A stretch of 64,000 nt of DNA, taken from contig NC_135064.1 of assembly GCF_051401765.1 (NCBI RefSeq), positions 22,294,001 through 22,358,000 on the forward strand, written 5' to 3'. The first letter of the stretch is position 1. Each line of letters opens with the position of its first letter. The notes beneath the pieces are model-generated. The model was not told where the DNA came from and made no database searches. It saw only the letters and a list, made by a program, of their open reading frames with translations. The DNA is from Calliopsis andreniformis (lineage: Eukaryota > Arthropoda > Insecta > Hymenoptera > Andrenidae). Position numbers and translations under genes: made by a program. Below, in pieces: positions 38,823-52,050 of the stretch.

Positions 38823-40289
38823 TTTTATAGTACAAAATGTCAAAGATAATGATTTAACGATTTGTATCTCAACATTAAATAGTTCTCGTACAATATTTAT
38901 TATGCATTGGACCAAAGCTAGTCGAATTCACCATAAAAAACGAAAGTACCTACACAAGCGATGTCACAATAATGAGAAACGCGAGGAAATGAAGTCAATT
39001 AGCGTCAGCGAGACAACTCGCGAATTTTTACGACAGAAAATGAAGGGTTTCTTCTCTCTGGCATTTTACGTTGCTCGAACCTTGTGACCGTGTTTACGAG
39101 CGCAGGAAAAGTGGATAATATACGAGACCAGGATTCATTAAGCGCAATTACGTTTGTAAGTTACGAGCAGAGGTAGAAGGTTAGAGCTTACCTTGTTAGA
39201 GCACTGATGGACTCAGAAGCAGAATGATGCAATAAACTGTTTGCTGTAGGACTGATACAACTAACTCCTAATAACATTGTTGCTCTGCATTCATTGGATA
39301 TAAATTATTGAAATAAAAAAGTATCAAAGCATTAGGTATTTTCATGTCACATCAAATTTACAAGCTTATTTTAACCGACTATCAATATTTACCAATATTC
39401 TATCAAAACAGACAGATCAGAGGTGCATACGAATCAGATAATTCATTGCACCTTAGATCGTGACGTTCGGGGTTCAATTGTCACTCATTCCGATAAGACC
39501 TCTCCATCATCTTACAACCGATAAAATTCGTAATTATCATGCTCGATTCGATCCTCCGAAATTCTTCGACGTCCGCCAAAATTGCATCAAAGACGGCGGA
39601 ATTTCGCCAGGTTTTCCAAGAACGGTTACGCAACAGTTTATCGTTCGTGTTAGACGATTATCAGATATTTATTCTCCCCGTATTCGCGTCGCAAGAGTAA
39701 ATTTCTACAAAAGTTTGAGCGTATACAAACATCGTTGCGCAATTGAACAGGCACACGAGTATGACAGATGGGATGGCCGTAAATTATTGTCGTGTTCTAT
39801 GATGTTGACAACTCCTTTGGATACTGTTTCACGCTGACCAGGTGCCAGACCGTGATACTAAATAATAGAATCCCGAGCGATCAGCGATATCGCGACAATG
39901 AAATATCTCGCGTTCAACGAACGAACGCGCGTGAGTGATCGCGAAAACGAATGAGAGAGGCCGCCCACGCAAAACCAGCGCGGCGATTCCCGTCCACCGT
40001 GAAAATTCATTTGCAAGCGGCTAGACGATCGCGTGATACCGCGGTGTAGAAATTAATAAAGAAATTAATCATACGATAAGTAGGTAGGCGTACGGCACAT
40101 CCGTTTTATCGTTACATGAAAAAACTTGTGTTCGTCCGATGTACTACACGCCATTACTGAGAAAAATGCGATTGAGAGAGGTGTGTCATTCTTCACACGC
40201 TGAAGTACACGCGTTTGCTGCATCATCTTTCTTTTATGGAAAGTAAAGTTTTGTAAGAAATGTAGTCAATGATAGAGTATGATTTTGTG

Positions 40290-40492
40290 TTTGAAAATTT
40301 TTACTTTACAATTGGTAGATATTCAAATATTTAAGTATACGAATTTTCAAAAATTGAAAGATTCAAACATTCAAAAATTAAAAAATTTTAATTTTCAATT
40401 TTTTAAATAAGTATTCAAATATTCAAATATTGAACTATCATGTGTTAGAATTTTCACTGGTGTCAAATTTTCAAATTTTCAAATTTTCACAT
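40290..40492. repeat. low-complexity tract of ATTCAAATATT words
   Basis: Degenerate TTCAAATA / AAAATTGAAA repeats, including three consecutive TTTTCAAA units near 40465-40486. It lies 300 bp before the CpG-rich LONRF promoter block. Confidence 0.6.
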
Positions 40493-42251
40493 CTTCATGA
40501 AAAAAGGAGACAAACAATCAATAATACTAAAATCCATATGAAGCATTAATAGCAACAACAAAGTAACCCCACCACTCAGGAAACTCAGAAACGCAGACGA
40601 TCTAAAATACAAGGTTTCCATGTAATAAATTAATGCACCCAGCTCTATTTCATAAAAAACATGGATTAGTCCACTCTCATCCTCAACGCCTCATATATCC
40701 CCAAGAGCTTCCACAAAAGCGCACTAAAGACAATAACAATCAACAGCTCCTCGCGGCCATTTCTCCCAAAGCCAGGCTGCTTCATAAAGCCCTTAAACAA
40801 GTCTCATCGTCCCCCTCTCGCCACCTAGTCGACCCAACAATACTTCACTGTACTTCACTCTTCCCTCCCTCTGTGCCCACTGCACTTCGCCGCGACTCAT
40901 CCCCGGCGCAGTAGCGCGCTCCTCGGTCCGTAGGACTCGCGCGGCGTCATCCGCGAGAGTGCATCGTTCCCAGCGCGCAAACGTGGTGGACGAAAGTGCG
41001 TTCGGTGCGCGTCTGCGTGGTCGGCTGGTGCACAGTGGCTCACGCACGACACACACCGAGGGAGCAGCGCACGCAGGTCCGGTGCCGGGCGAAACGGAAT
41101 ACCACGGCGTACGCCAAGCAACGTCACTGCTCATGCTCAGTAAGATTCCTAGAGCCCGGAGAGCCGAGGCTCGCCCGTGGAATAATTGATCCAATCGAAA
41201 CTCGGCTCGCTCCCGCCACGTTTTGTGCACTGACGCGACTCTCTTTATGTAAGCCGCCCGCGGTCGCGCGTCTCGCGAGTCGACGAACGTGTACCGCGTC
41301 TCGAGCGAGGGAACTCGTCCCTTTCACGAAGATGATCGTACTATGAACGAAGAGGCTCGTATCCTCGAGGAAGAGACTGATATTCTCAACGAAGAGACCG
41401 CGTCCTCTCGACGAGGGTCCAAGCAGAGCGCGCGGGTTGTCTGATCGGCCGAAGATAAGGGAGCAACGACAACAAGTGTCCCGATTAAACGGTCCGCCAC
41501 CCCTCCTCTGGCTGATCGGCCGCTTGGCACGGGCCAACCTGTTTACCGTAATTTTCGTGGAGGTTTACGTGCGCGCTTACCAAACACGTTGCTTCATTTT
41601 TATTTCAAGGGCGGCTCGGCTGCTGGCGTCGACGGAGCGCGGGCAGCGAGCGACAGGACGCGCGGACAGGCGACGCCGCTCGATACCATCGACCATCGAG
41701 ACGCTGAGAGCTGGAGCCTGTTGATACTCCCGCGCCATGGCATCGAGAAAGAGACTCCTCGAATTTACTACACGAACCCATGATACTTAGACACGATGGT
41801 TCCATTTAGGTCTCGATGACTGCTGAAGATATAGCACAGCCACTCAACCATGAGTGATATTCAATCCTGGAAAGCTTTCAGAGGAGATCAAGGGAGTCAA
41901 GAGACCATGAATTCCAGTGTCTCTAAATTACAACGTGGATAGTAGATAGCACCGCCAAGAAGACCAATCGTCCATGAAGAAGACAATCTGAAGGGCTATA
42001 GTATCCTGATAGCATTGGTCAGAGATGCCAGAGCAAGGGAGGATCTTCATCGTGGCAGGATGACAGCTGAATTGTTGCTTCGTAGTGGGGGTGTGGCTCG
42101 ACACCGACGCGGACGCCTACATAGAGCAGTGTAGATATAGCAGCGATTCGTGCTATCGCAGAACGCTCGAGGTAGACGCAGCGAGGAGTCGAAGGTGTGT
42201 GTACCGCGACGCGGCGCTGCCGTCGTCTGGCTTGCCACCACGGTTGCACCG

Positions 42252-42283
42252 ACGCCGTCGCCGTCACCACCACCACCGCCGCC
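42252..42283. repeat. GCC/CAC trinucleotide-rich run in the 5' leader
   Basis: Short imperfect triplet run (CCG, TCG, CAC, CCG units) inside the CpG-rich leader/promoter region; a likely length-variable microsatellite. Confidence 0.5.
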
Positions 42284-42625
42284 TTACTGCCACCCCTCTC
42301 GCTGCTTGGTTTACGTTTCTGACAGTGGCCCGAGCGAGCGGTGACAAGCGAGCCAGCAGTCGTCAGTGCGCCGTCGTGCTGTGCGTAGCGTCTCTGCGCG
42401 CTCTTCTTCGTGGCTGTCTTACCGCGTGGCCAGCCAACTGTCAAACGTGTTCCACGAATAAGGAACCAACTGCATGTTCCGCTAACTACCTAGTATATTC
42501 GGCATCCTCGTCGTCTCAGTGAAGTGTTCTCTCTCATCCGAAAGTGATTTAAAGGAAAAAGGGTGTCTGTTCCGGTACTCATCTTCGAACAAGAAGAATC
42601 GTATAATTCTCGTGGAGTGTGTAAG

Positions 42626-42703
42626 ATGCGCGAAGTTTGGAAGGTATCAGGGAATTCAAGATCCTGGCGCCTGGCTCCTCCCGCCATTCGCGTGCGCACG
42701 TAA
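42626..42703 (+). promoter_or_regulatory. upstream ORF (25 codons) in the LONRF leader
   Basis: The only other ATG in the 155 bases before the main start opens a 25-codon frame that stops at TAA 42701-42703, 77 nt before the LONRF ATG and in a different frame. No ATG lies between it and the main start, so scanning ribosomes would meet this uORF first if transcription starts near 42518. It could dampen or condition translation of the ligase. A GTAAG donor-like sequence sits just before it (42620), so the uORF might be spliced out. Confidence 0.4.
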
Positions 42704-42780
42704 ATCCCCCTGCGTCAGCTTCCGAGCAATCAGCGAGCAACACGTCGAGTTCCTCGAGGACCCACTGTTTATCAACAAAG

Positions 42781-43351
42781 ATGACCGAGCTGGCGAAGGA
42801 AGCGTTCGCCTCCCGAAACTACCGCCTGGCAGTGGAGATGTACGAGCGCAGCTTGAAGCAACACGCTCCTACGTTCGAGGTCCTCGTCGGCTATGGGGAT
42901 TCCTTGGCGAAGTGCGGCAGGATCAGGGAGTCCATTGGCGTTTACTCGAGATGTTTGGCGGCGGGCTCTGTGTCGCCAGAGAGGTTGAAGCACCTGGCCA
43001 ATGCCCTGCTGGAGGAGCTGACAGGAGCAGCCACGACGGCTACGAGCTCCAGGCGAAAGATGGAAGCGTCCTTCGCGTGTCCTTCGTGCGAGGGGACGCT
43101 CTGTCAGCCGGTGACCACCAGCTGTGGTCATACATATTGCAAGAACTGCGTGGAGCCGTGCAAGAACTGTCGCGTGTGCGGGCAAAAGATCGTCGCTGTG
43201 AGTGAGACCAATGTGCTCGTGCAGAGACTCGTGGAGAAATGGTGGCCCAGGGAGGCTGAGGCCAGCAGGGCCAGGCACGAGGGTGACATCCTTATGAGAG
43301 AGGGACACCTGGGTCAGGCATTGGAGAGGTACAACCTCGCTGTTCATCTTG
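42781..43351 (+). CDS. LONRF-like TPR/RING finger protein, first coding exon
   Basis: First coding exon (190 codons plus one base) of a protein resembling LON peptidase N-terminal domain and RING finger proteins (LONRF1/3), cytosolic RING E3 ubiquitin ligases. Residues 1-34 and about 35-68 look like two TPR-type helical hairpins. Residues 100-133 form a C3HC4 RING: C100-x2-C103-x11-C115-x-H117-x2-C120-x2-C123-x6-C130-x2-C133. Residues 163-190 begin another TPR, cut by the exon end. TPR-RING-TPR order matches the N-terminal half of LONRF; the second RING and the LON substrate-binding domain would lie in later exons, which I do not see. The start is the first in-frame ATG after an in-frame TAA at 42622 and has A at -3. 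The exon ends at a donor GTGAGT (43352), leaving a phase 1 intron; reading through gives only 16 more codons. The RING and TPR are seen directly; the LONRF name is inferred from family architecture. Another TPR-RING ligase is possible. Confidence 0.8.
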
Positions 43352-46300
43352 GTGAGTGGATGCTGAAGATTATTTCTTATGGCGGTACTGGGAGGTGATG
43401 TCTGAGAATTCAGGGATTTTGAAAATCGGTTGAAGGTTTAGAGCGAAATGGAGGAAGTATAGGTGGGTCATAGGAGAAGGGAATATAAGTGATTGCTGGT
43501 TGGGATATCAAGAAGGAATGTTTAAATATGTTTTATATAATTTTGTACTATCAGGTTTTTGAATAGGCAGGTGTGAGTAACAAAATGTGAGTGTGGTGAT
43601 TTATGACTCAGTTGCACCACTTTGTATTTTTGTTACATTATACTATGCCTGAAGTGTCTCACCCTGTTTCTTCCATTTACAATAGTATCTACAATATTTA
43701 ATTCTTTTAAATCTAATTAATAATTGATAGCAGATTTGGCAACTCTTATGAGGCTAATACTCTTCCTTATAATAGCACTGCGTGAAGTAATTTACAGTTT
43801 CTAAGCTACCTACTCCAAATATGTAGCAGTCAATCACCATTGATCTGTCAGCGCTCCAAAAACCCATCGCAATCGATTTCGACCAACTTTTACAACCACT
43901 TCTCAGGACTGATTCTCCAAAACTCCATTTCTTGGAAAAATACTTTTATCGCGATTAAAAACGCAGCTTTCCTTTCACGAGACAAAGCCAAACATAAGGA
44001 AAACGTATTGTTATCTTCGTAAAACGCCTCGTTATCCTGTTCTTTTAGTCATCGTGCAACAACGTACAGAGTCGTCGAATCGACAAGCAGAGAAGAATAT
44101 AACGTCGGAGCACTTGAATTCTCACTAGAGGCTACAAAGTAGTTACATAAAGCTCATTACGAAACAACGAATCCGGATAACGTTACGAACCGCAGAAGAT
44201 CGAATTAATTCGCATGTGCCGATTTTAGAGATGGAAAAACGGAGGCCAGCGTTCGTGTGATTCAATTTTATCGTCCGTGACGATAAAAACGCAGAAGCTT
44301 TGGAACGAGAGAGACGCTGACGGCTGCGGTAATCCCTCTGCTTTGAATTGGCAAAAAATGCTCTCCGCTTTGTGAATGACACTCCATTCAAAGGTTTGCA
44401 TTCTACTACGCTACGATGATGTGATCCGTTTTATCGGTCGGTCGGAGACATTTCTTGCAGCGGTTCACGTTTTTGTAAAGTCCCGCGTAAATAATGCGCT
44501 CACTCGATCCTCTGTTTCGCGCGCGAACGACATGCCGCGTCTTCTGCCTGTTTTCCTCGAACTTGATGAACGTTCCAAGCGCGAAATATTTTTATTCTGT
44601 GATTCAACATTTTCTGAACGTGTTCCTTCTGAAAGCATGCGTTTGGGAAAAGTAGTCAAAAAAAGCATTCTGGTTATTTTTCTTGAAATGGTACGAAAAT
44701 AGGTGTCGCTGTAGCTGGAGCTTGTAAATTTGAACGTAGACAGCAATTAATGCTTATTTTTAGTCGTTGACATGGATTCTTAGCAGATTTGAAATACCTC
44801 GCATAGTTGAATTGTTATTCAGCTAATTTTGAAAGTAAACGCCAGGAATGAAAATAAAATATTGCAAATGTAACAGTGGTTAATATTTTCATAGGTCGTT
44901 AAAAATATCGATTGTCTCACTTGGATAACCGACTCCCTACTCGTTTTAAGCTGTTTCTGTCGATTTTCTATTTCAGTCTATTATATAAGGAACCGATACA
45001 GTTCACGAATCGTACTATATAATAAGTTTCGCATACGTAATATCACTTCAGCTTGGCTAATGTAAATATGTTTAGAGTTTTCAAAACACGGGCTTTTGAA
45101 AAAGAATTGAACAATGTAATTTAAATATCAAGCAGAAAAAGAGGACATAAGAAATTGAAAACTATTCGACTCAATGAATTTCAAAATTTCTCGATACTAT
45201 TAACAATTATTACAAGTTTAACAAAAAATTGAAAGATATTTTTATTCATGAATTATCCTATAAAGAGTCATTTGTATTTGATGTGTAATCGTGAATGTAC
45301 CATCTTTTTCCATATCCATCAAGGTTGGGTCTTAATCACTGTGACTCGAACGAGCCCTAGTTGACGACCTCGTTGCAATCTCGGCAGAGGCTCCTTTGTC
45401 CAGATTCCCAGACGTCGAAACATCTCTTAAACCCGTTTCTATATTTTAATCCATGATATACATTGGGTACCACGATCTCCCGACGGACTGACGTCTCTAA
45501 AATGGAATTTTTCTTTTTTTTTTGTTATTAATGTATCACACTTTCGCTAGTACAATGTACAATTTATTCAGAAAATTTACGATTGTCTGTCTTCAAGATT
45601 TATTTGCTCGTCATTCCTTTGAACTGTACATGGGTTGAGAAATGTCAGCTCGTCGACTGTTAAACCTTGAATATTTGGTAGGGCTTTGTTTCATTACTTG
45701 TAAACTTTATTCTTAACTTATTAGTACGAAGAAATGAGGTGGGCTAGGAGAGTAAATTTGAAACATTTGATTTTCATAAACTTTTTAGTTCTGCAATTAT
45801 TAATTCACACTTTGTCTATGACATAAACTATTTATTAACTAGGTGGCATTACTTAGTGACAATAATTTTTAATTCTCAATTACGTACACACAATTTTAAG
45901 TTACGAAGACTCCAATTAAAGTCTGCTGATACTAAATATTTCTAAAATTAATATGGTGTCAATTCTAATGTAGAAACTAAATAGGTACGACAATAAGAAC
46001 AATAATAAGAACAATAATTAAGTGTTAACAAAAGAATTCAGAAAACTAGTAGACACTTATACGAATCATCTCTACTATAACCACCGAAAACAGTAAGCAT
46101 GCCTATCGAAAGGCCAGGTCAGATATTTGACTCGAATAAAACGCATTAAAATGCCATCAGTATTTTTGCAAAAGCAGAGTGACGATAACACAGAAGATAA
46201 TAAAACCTGTGTCACATTCCTGCCGTCGCATTCCTCGTTCCCCCGACCGCTCAAAACAGCAAATAAACGCGAACGTTTTCTTCGGTTCGCCTCTAAAAGC

Positions 46301-49300
46301 CGAGAAAGCTTTCGTAATGCGAGGATGGCGGGCGCAGTGCACCGTAGAGACGTTCCAAGGATCCCCGTTCCTCCGTAGGAGATAAAAGCGAGGCTGCAGC
46401 CGGCAGGTAAAGCGATTCCCTCGATCCCGCTGGAAAGAACAACTGAATCGATCGCATTCCTTCTCCCTCTTTGGTGCATGCCGAGTGCACCGAACGGGCT
46501 CGCGTGGAAAGGGAGGTGGCTGCGTTCGAATGCGAAGACGACGATCGTCGGTAAGTTCACGGCCAGTCTGAGGCTGTTCTTATATAACGCTTCTCGAGAG
46601 ACAGAGGGACGTGGAACGAGCCAGGGAGAAAGGGGGATCGAGAGGGAGCTGCGGCAGAGGGACAGAGACGGGGAGAGGGCAGATTATTCTGAACGGCTGT
46701 GTCCATTCGGAGGGACACGGTGCATGTATCGAGAACACAAAGGCACTCTGGCGCGACCGTCCGAGGACGAGCCCAGTTCGCGCCCCCGCGGAAAATCAGG
46801 CGCATCGTGTTAAATTGAAGCGAACGTGGCACGTGCCACCGAATGCCTTGCCACACGTGAACTCTCGACGACTCTCGTGCCGCCTTTTTGATACCAGTTT
46901 GCTGTTGCGAGGCGAGGGACGCCGCGGGTGCTGGGTGCACTAGGGTACTGATAAATGGGCTATGTTCTGCATCGGTGTGTTAACCTACGAATAACTTTGC
47001 TTATTCGTGTTTTAATAGGTTTCGAGAAATCGAGCGTTTTACACTCTTTTTTATGTGTAATAGCAATTTTCTTAGCATTTGGACCTTAATTGAAATCTGT
47101 AGGAACGTTCTTTATGAATGCAGTTAAAATCGATTTTTTCACTCAATGGCTTTCATAATGAATACCTAGGTATATGAAAGTCTTGAAGATATAGATTATT
47201 GAGAAGAGATTACTCCAGAGATATATAGATAACGATTAAAAAGTTGAGTAGATGGATAGAGCTTCAATCTTTTGCAGATTTTGGAGCAGAATTCCTTTAC
47301 TGTGACTCAAGCTGAAGATAAATTGAGATTAGAAATGAAACGATACTGATAAATTATTTAGTTGTTTTTCAGAAGCTTTGAAGTCTAAAAGGTGCAAGAT
47401 TCTGCAGCATTGTAATATGCAGATTGTATCTGTATTATATATAATAACGATATAAGAAACGATGGAAAAATGGTATTCAAATGATAGAAACGTAGTGAAG
47501 TATGATGTAAGTTATGGTTACGGTTCGCTTTAAAAGGGAAGAGAAATACTGGTGACTCATAGGACATGAATTCTTTTAATGGCTTTCAGTACTAAGTGTT
47601 GGTAAAAATCCACATTGAACGTAATTATTGACCATATTACGCGCTCCAATGATTGAACAGTTGCTGAAGGTTGGAATACATACATAGGGTCGTTCATTAA
47701 CACCTTAGGATCTATACTTCTGTTAGTCATTAGGAACTACACGAAAAGCTAATATTTATTCCTGATCACTCACAGAAGATTTAGAAAAATAAATTTAGCA
47801 GGTAATTAATTTTTTCACTAAATTAAGAATTTTTCTAGAATAAATTTGATTTGTTTATTTTAAAGAAGAATTATGTTTACAAACTATAATAGAAATGATA
47901 ATACAAGTAGTCACACATGGAGAAAAAAGAAAATGTATTTTTAAAATAGTTTCTGAAGGTACTCATATTTCACTGTTTACGATTAGATAGCAGCAACCTT
48001 AACTAGACGATACAGTAGAAAACAATGAACTTGAAAAATCTTGATAACTGTCAAAGTCTAGAACTCTAATGAAAGTACCCACTATCTACAGAAAAAGATC
48101 ACAATCGTACAAAAGAATAAAAAGTTTTCAGAACAAAAAGATCTAGAATATTCACTTTTTCGAATATTCAACATTTTCTTTCTCGAAGAAGCGCTGCCAC
48201 AAGTAGCACAAAAGTTCCACACAAATAAAAATGCATACAGCAATTACGACAGACTGATAGAAGCCCAAAGGAATGTCTTCCAATCCAGCAATCCCTTTTA
48301 GCGTGAATCGTCCTCCTTGACACAATCATAACGAAACGCAAGGCTTAATCGCTCGCGCCTTATTTTCATAAGCAGAGAACTCAGCAGGGGACCTTCTCTG
48401 TAAATCGTAATCTGCGATGACGAAGATAACGAGGACGATCGTGGCAAGGACGATTAGTCACGAAGCGCGGCTTACGCGTTATCGCGTCTACACGTCATTG
48501 TTCTCGGTATCGTGCACCGACGCAACGGTATCAAAGAGACGTTTCACGCTCGCGAGCCATCGCCGTGAGAAAAGGTGCAGATCGTCTGTCCAGTGGTCGA
48601 TGGAGCAGGATTTCGAGCGTAGCGCTTAATGCCTCGAAGACAGAAATACGAGCTCACGAAAGCGAGTCGAATTCCAGAACAGAATTGAATTTGTGGAGCG
48701 ATCTACGCGATTTTATTGGTCGTCAAAATGGACAGAAAATTACGATACGAAATTTATAGCTCTCTCAATTGCACAGTGAAGTTACTAGCCTGATTTATTG
48801 GGTCGGGCGGGATTTCGTAGCGCTCATTGGGATAAAATTGAAGGTAGTCAAATAGAGTATTTCTTACTGTGATTATTCTAGTCAATATTGAATGCAGGTA
48901 CACTTGTTCGTATTACTATTTCCTTCGACATCTTTATTGCAGCTTTACGAATTTTTGTAGCAGGTAATGCGCAGACGTTATGCGCTTAGAAATACGTTAT
49001 GATGCACATGCTTCGAAAGGAAGCTTTCTAGAAGGATTTTATACGCCATGAATCAACTTATACGATATAACGCGCTTTTAATTTATTCCTGAGACACAGG
49101 ACACGACTAATGACGACGCTGAACGTCGGTGTATGGCCATAGCGGGCTGGTCTGTCGCGGCGGTGCAGTCGGGAATATCAAAATTACGTAAGACCACGGC
49201 GACGTAGAAACTAAATTTAAAGAAGCAAAAACGAATCCGCGTAGCTCGAGAACGAGCCATCTGCGAGAGCCGATCGCCTGTTTGCTCGCTTGCACCTGCA

Positions 49301-51529
49301 CCGTCCACCTGGCCTTTGAGCCGGTTACTGGTAACTCTAACTCCTCTCGGATACGAATTCTGTATCCACTTTACGCAGAGCTCCAATTTGCCACACTCCA
49401 CTTTTAATCGTTTTCTTCCATGCAACTCGCTTCCGCTGATAAACGCAATGAGAAAAATTCATCAATGTCGACTATCCTTGACGAAGACGCAGCCTGAATT
49501 CGATCGCTTCATGGAATTTAAGTGCAAGTGGGTCAAGTTTCATCGTATCTTTAAATTATGCGACAGAAAAAAGAAAAAATCATAACGTTAATCATACTTT
49601 GATAACTTTACGATTACTATAAAAATTATGTAATTATTGCTACTGGAATAATGGTACACTTAATATCCTGGATTCAGGACCCACTTTAATTTGCCTCTAT
49701 AAAGTTCTCCCTCGATCTCGCCTCAAAATCTCATCGCAGGACTAAATTACAAAGCCTCCGTAGAACTCTTAATATCCTCGTTAAAAATTCTTGAGATGAC
49801 GTCATTACTATCTTACGCTGCACTTTCATCCGGAAAAGGCAATTACATTTTCGCAAGCGCCGCGAGACGGACTAATGCCCCGCAGAAATTGCATTTCTAA
49901 TTAAAAGAAACCAGCCCAGCTCGCCAGTCCTGGGAATCTTCCTCGAGCGCTTCGATAGGGTCGGGCTATTGTCTCGCGCGCGTGATAAGGTCGATCGATA
50001 ACTCGGTGGGCAGAATCGAAGGAGAGAGACTTAGTCGTCGACGAATGACGAGGAAGTTTCTCGCAACGGAAAGCGTTCCCCGTGTCCACGAGCCTGACCA
50101 TTGTCTCGTGCGCGTATTTTCGAATCACGGTATCCCGTTTCTGCAAAGTGATCTATAATTACCGGTCGAGTGCAAGCTGCACTTTATATAGCACGCGCAC
50201 GCGGCGCGGCACGTTCGATGACAGGGACGGGGCGCCTGGGAAAAGCGCGCGGACTTTTACGACACGAGAAATCGCTGCGTAACTTCGATCGCGGCGAGGC
50301 AGTGGTGGAGGATGTAGGACACGCAGTGGAACGACACTTTGACATTTCGGTGTGCTAATTAATAGATAGTGGCCCACTAGAGACGAGAGCGACTAATTAT
50401 CCTCTTTATCGACTAAGATAAGAGGATATTTGAATACTGGTGCTAGACTGCTTTTATTGGTCGGAGATGGAGCGAACAGTTTTTTGGAGTTGTGAATTCT
50501 TATTCTGAATTCTTATTTGTTATTGATCTAGTTCAGGAAAATTTAATTATTAAATGAATACCATTGACATGTGCTGGTTGGTTCTTCTTAGTAGATAAAT
50601 AATAATTTGAAAATTTTGGAATTTTAAATGTTTAAAAAATTTCAAATTTTTAGTATTCTGTTACTAATGTACATGTTCAGTTTGATGTGGTCTAGAAGTC
50701 GACAGACTGATTGACCTTCGTAGAACGATTTTGGACTGTGGATCAGTCGAACCTGGAGTCAGGAATAACTCAACTTTGTGTCATTCTGATATCTCAGAAC
50801 GATCAGCTACAAAATTTCAAGCAAAAGTATGTCGATTGTCTCGCGGCATTATGTAACATTAATGTCAAACTGTTCTCGCTCCGTTTATCATGAGTTCACT
50901 CTTCTTCTCGCTCCCCTGATTTCTCTTTTATCGTTCGTGATAAGCGTTACAGGATTACTACGCCGCTCCCACGGACTTTGTTACGCGCAAAGTAAACACA
51001 AGAATGTTCTCCGATGGGCATTGTTCGTGAAACTGTCCAGCTGTTGTGGGAACAAGCTTTGTGCGTCGAACTGATTGTGAGAGGCCAAGTTGCATTCTTT
51101 ATCCAGAATCGTGTCTCGAGAGCAACACTTACTGCTGATGGCTACTTCTACTGCGGTCTCTTTTCACTCAGCTGTCGATAGGATTGCCGAGAAGCGTGAC
51201 TGGTAAATAACTGTGCGGATGATTTGTTTGGGAGTACATGGTCGTACCATCTTGGGACTTTCCAGCAGCAAGGTTGAAATGGAGATGGAAATTTTATGGA
51301 TATGCGAGAATAGAGGAGGTTAATGAATGTTTGTGTGTCCATTGTCTCAAAAATAATGATTCGATGTGGCTTGGTATGCTAGTCGCGTCTACAGATAAGT
51401 ACAATCTTTACCACTTCCGTTTGAATCTAAATCCTATGATACTACATACCTGGACTCTGCACCCAAAGTGTACTAAATCACACAGAAAACAAGAGGACTT
51501 AATACACTCTAGCTCTGGGATCAAACTAA
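43352..51529 (+). other. presumed first intron of the LONRF-like gene, proximal part
   Basis: Begins with the donor GTGAGT at 43352. I recognise no exon encoding the expected next TPR, second RING or LON domain. Mostly AT-rich, with CpG-rich islets at about 44140-44700, 46180-46950 (purine-rich around 46600-46690, with a perfect donor-like GTAAGT at 46551), 48400-48700, 49080-49530 and 49850-50350. TTAYRTAA sites are at 44143, 49184, 49626 and 50849. An AT tract of AAATTTT words lies at 50600-50660. Confidence 0.45.
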
Positions 51530-51532
51530 TCA

Positions 51533-51635
51533 TAACTGCTAACTGAATCAACATATCCCCTATATACATACACAGAAAATTACTACTATGTCAAAATGTG
51601 TCTCGGATGCAACCTTACCAGCTCTGCTCAGTATT
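51533..51635. repeat. dispersed repeat fragment, copy 1 of 2 in the window
   Basis: Shares long stretches with 60571-60670, including AAAATTACTACTATG, TGTCTCGG and CCTTACCAGCTCTGC. It lies directly upstream of the 151-157-bp tandem repeat, whose units also end in CCAGCTCTG, so both may derive from one larger transposable element. Confidence 0.6.
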
Positions 51636-51712
51636 TCTCATATTCACTCACTGATCTAGACTCATTCCTTTTCGTTCTAGGTTATTAATTTGCCAGCGTT
51701 GGTTCCTAAGTA

Positions 51713-52050
51713 CTGGTAACCAGCGTTCTATATGTTTCTACCCTTCGCTAGAGACACCGAGTCCCATCCCTACCGATGAAAGGTGAAATCAATTGGTGAT
51801 AGCAAAGGTCCCCTCTTTCCTCCGTGTCTTGCTACAAGTTCACCAGCTCTGACCAGTACAATACTAGCGCTGGTAACCAGCGTTCTATGTATTTCTACCC
51901 TTTCATGGAAATACCGAGTCCCATCCCTACCGATGAAAATCAATTGGTGATAGCAAGACACCCCTCTTTCCTCCATGTCTTGCTACAAGTTCACCAGCTC
52001 TGAACAGTACAATACTATCGCTGGTAACCAGCGTTCCACGTGTTTCCACC
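51713..52050. repeat. tandem repeat, about 151-157-bp unit, two and a fraction copies
   Basis: Units start with CTGGTAACCAGCGTTC at 51713, 51870 and 52021. Each contains a mirror-like CTGGTAACCAG palindrome, the phrase CCGAGTCCCATCCCTACCG and an end CACCAGCTCTGA. The third copy fades out after about 30 bp. The 6-bp period difference is a deletion in copy 2. Confidence 0.8.

Larger units (their letters stand above)
34541..40289. other. non-coding DNA with CpG-richer islets
   Basis: Islets at about 34541-34760, 34980-35340, 35950-36270 (TTATGTAA 36123), 36700-37060, 37680-38180 and 39460-40240. A 143-residue minus-strand ATG frame (38109 to 37678) overlaps the TTACGTAA pair and has no recognisable domain. 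Confidence 0.45.
40800..42780 (+). promoter_or_regulatory. CpG-rich promoter and 5' leader region of the LONRF-like gene
   Basis: A 2-kb stretch clearly richer in G+C and CpG than its surroundings, ending at the LONRF start codon. No TATA box lies at a useful distance from the likely start. Insect-type initiators TCAGT occur at 42363-42367 and 42516-42520; the second gives a leader of about 260 nt and is my preferred TSS. The stretch also carries a TTATGTAA site (41245-41252) and a CCG/CAC triplet run. Long open frames exist on both strands here but have no recognisable domain and follow from high GC content. Confidence 0.55.

Noticed and set aside
40793..42444. Several frames of 120-145 codons on both strands upstream of LONRF
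   Set aside because: Explained by high GC in the promoter/leader; mutually overlapping, no recognisable motif.
42637..42780. In-frame N-terminal extension of the LONRF exon by 48 codons
   Set aside because: It would begin at TTG; the upstream frame closes with TAA at 42622 and the first in-frame ATG is 42781.
42772..43347. 191-codon minus-strand frame antisense to the LONRF exon
   Set aside because: Shadow of the real exon, which has an intact RING on the plus strand.
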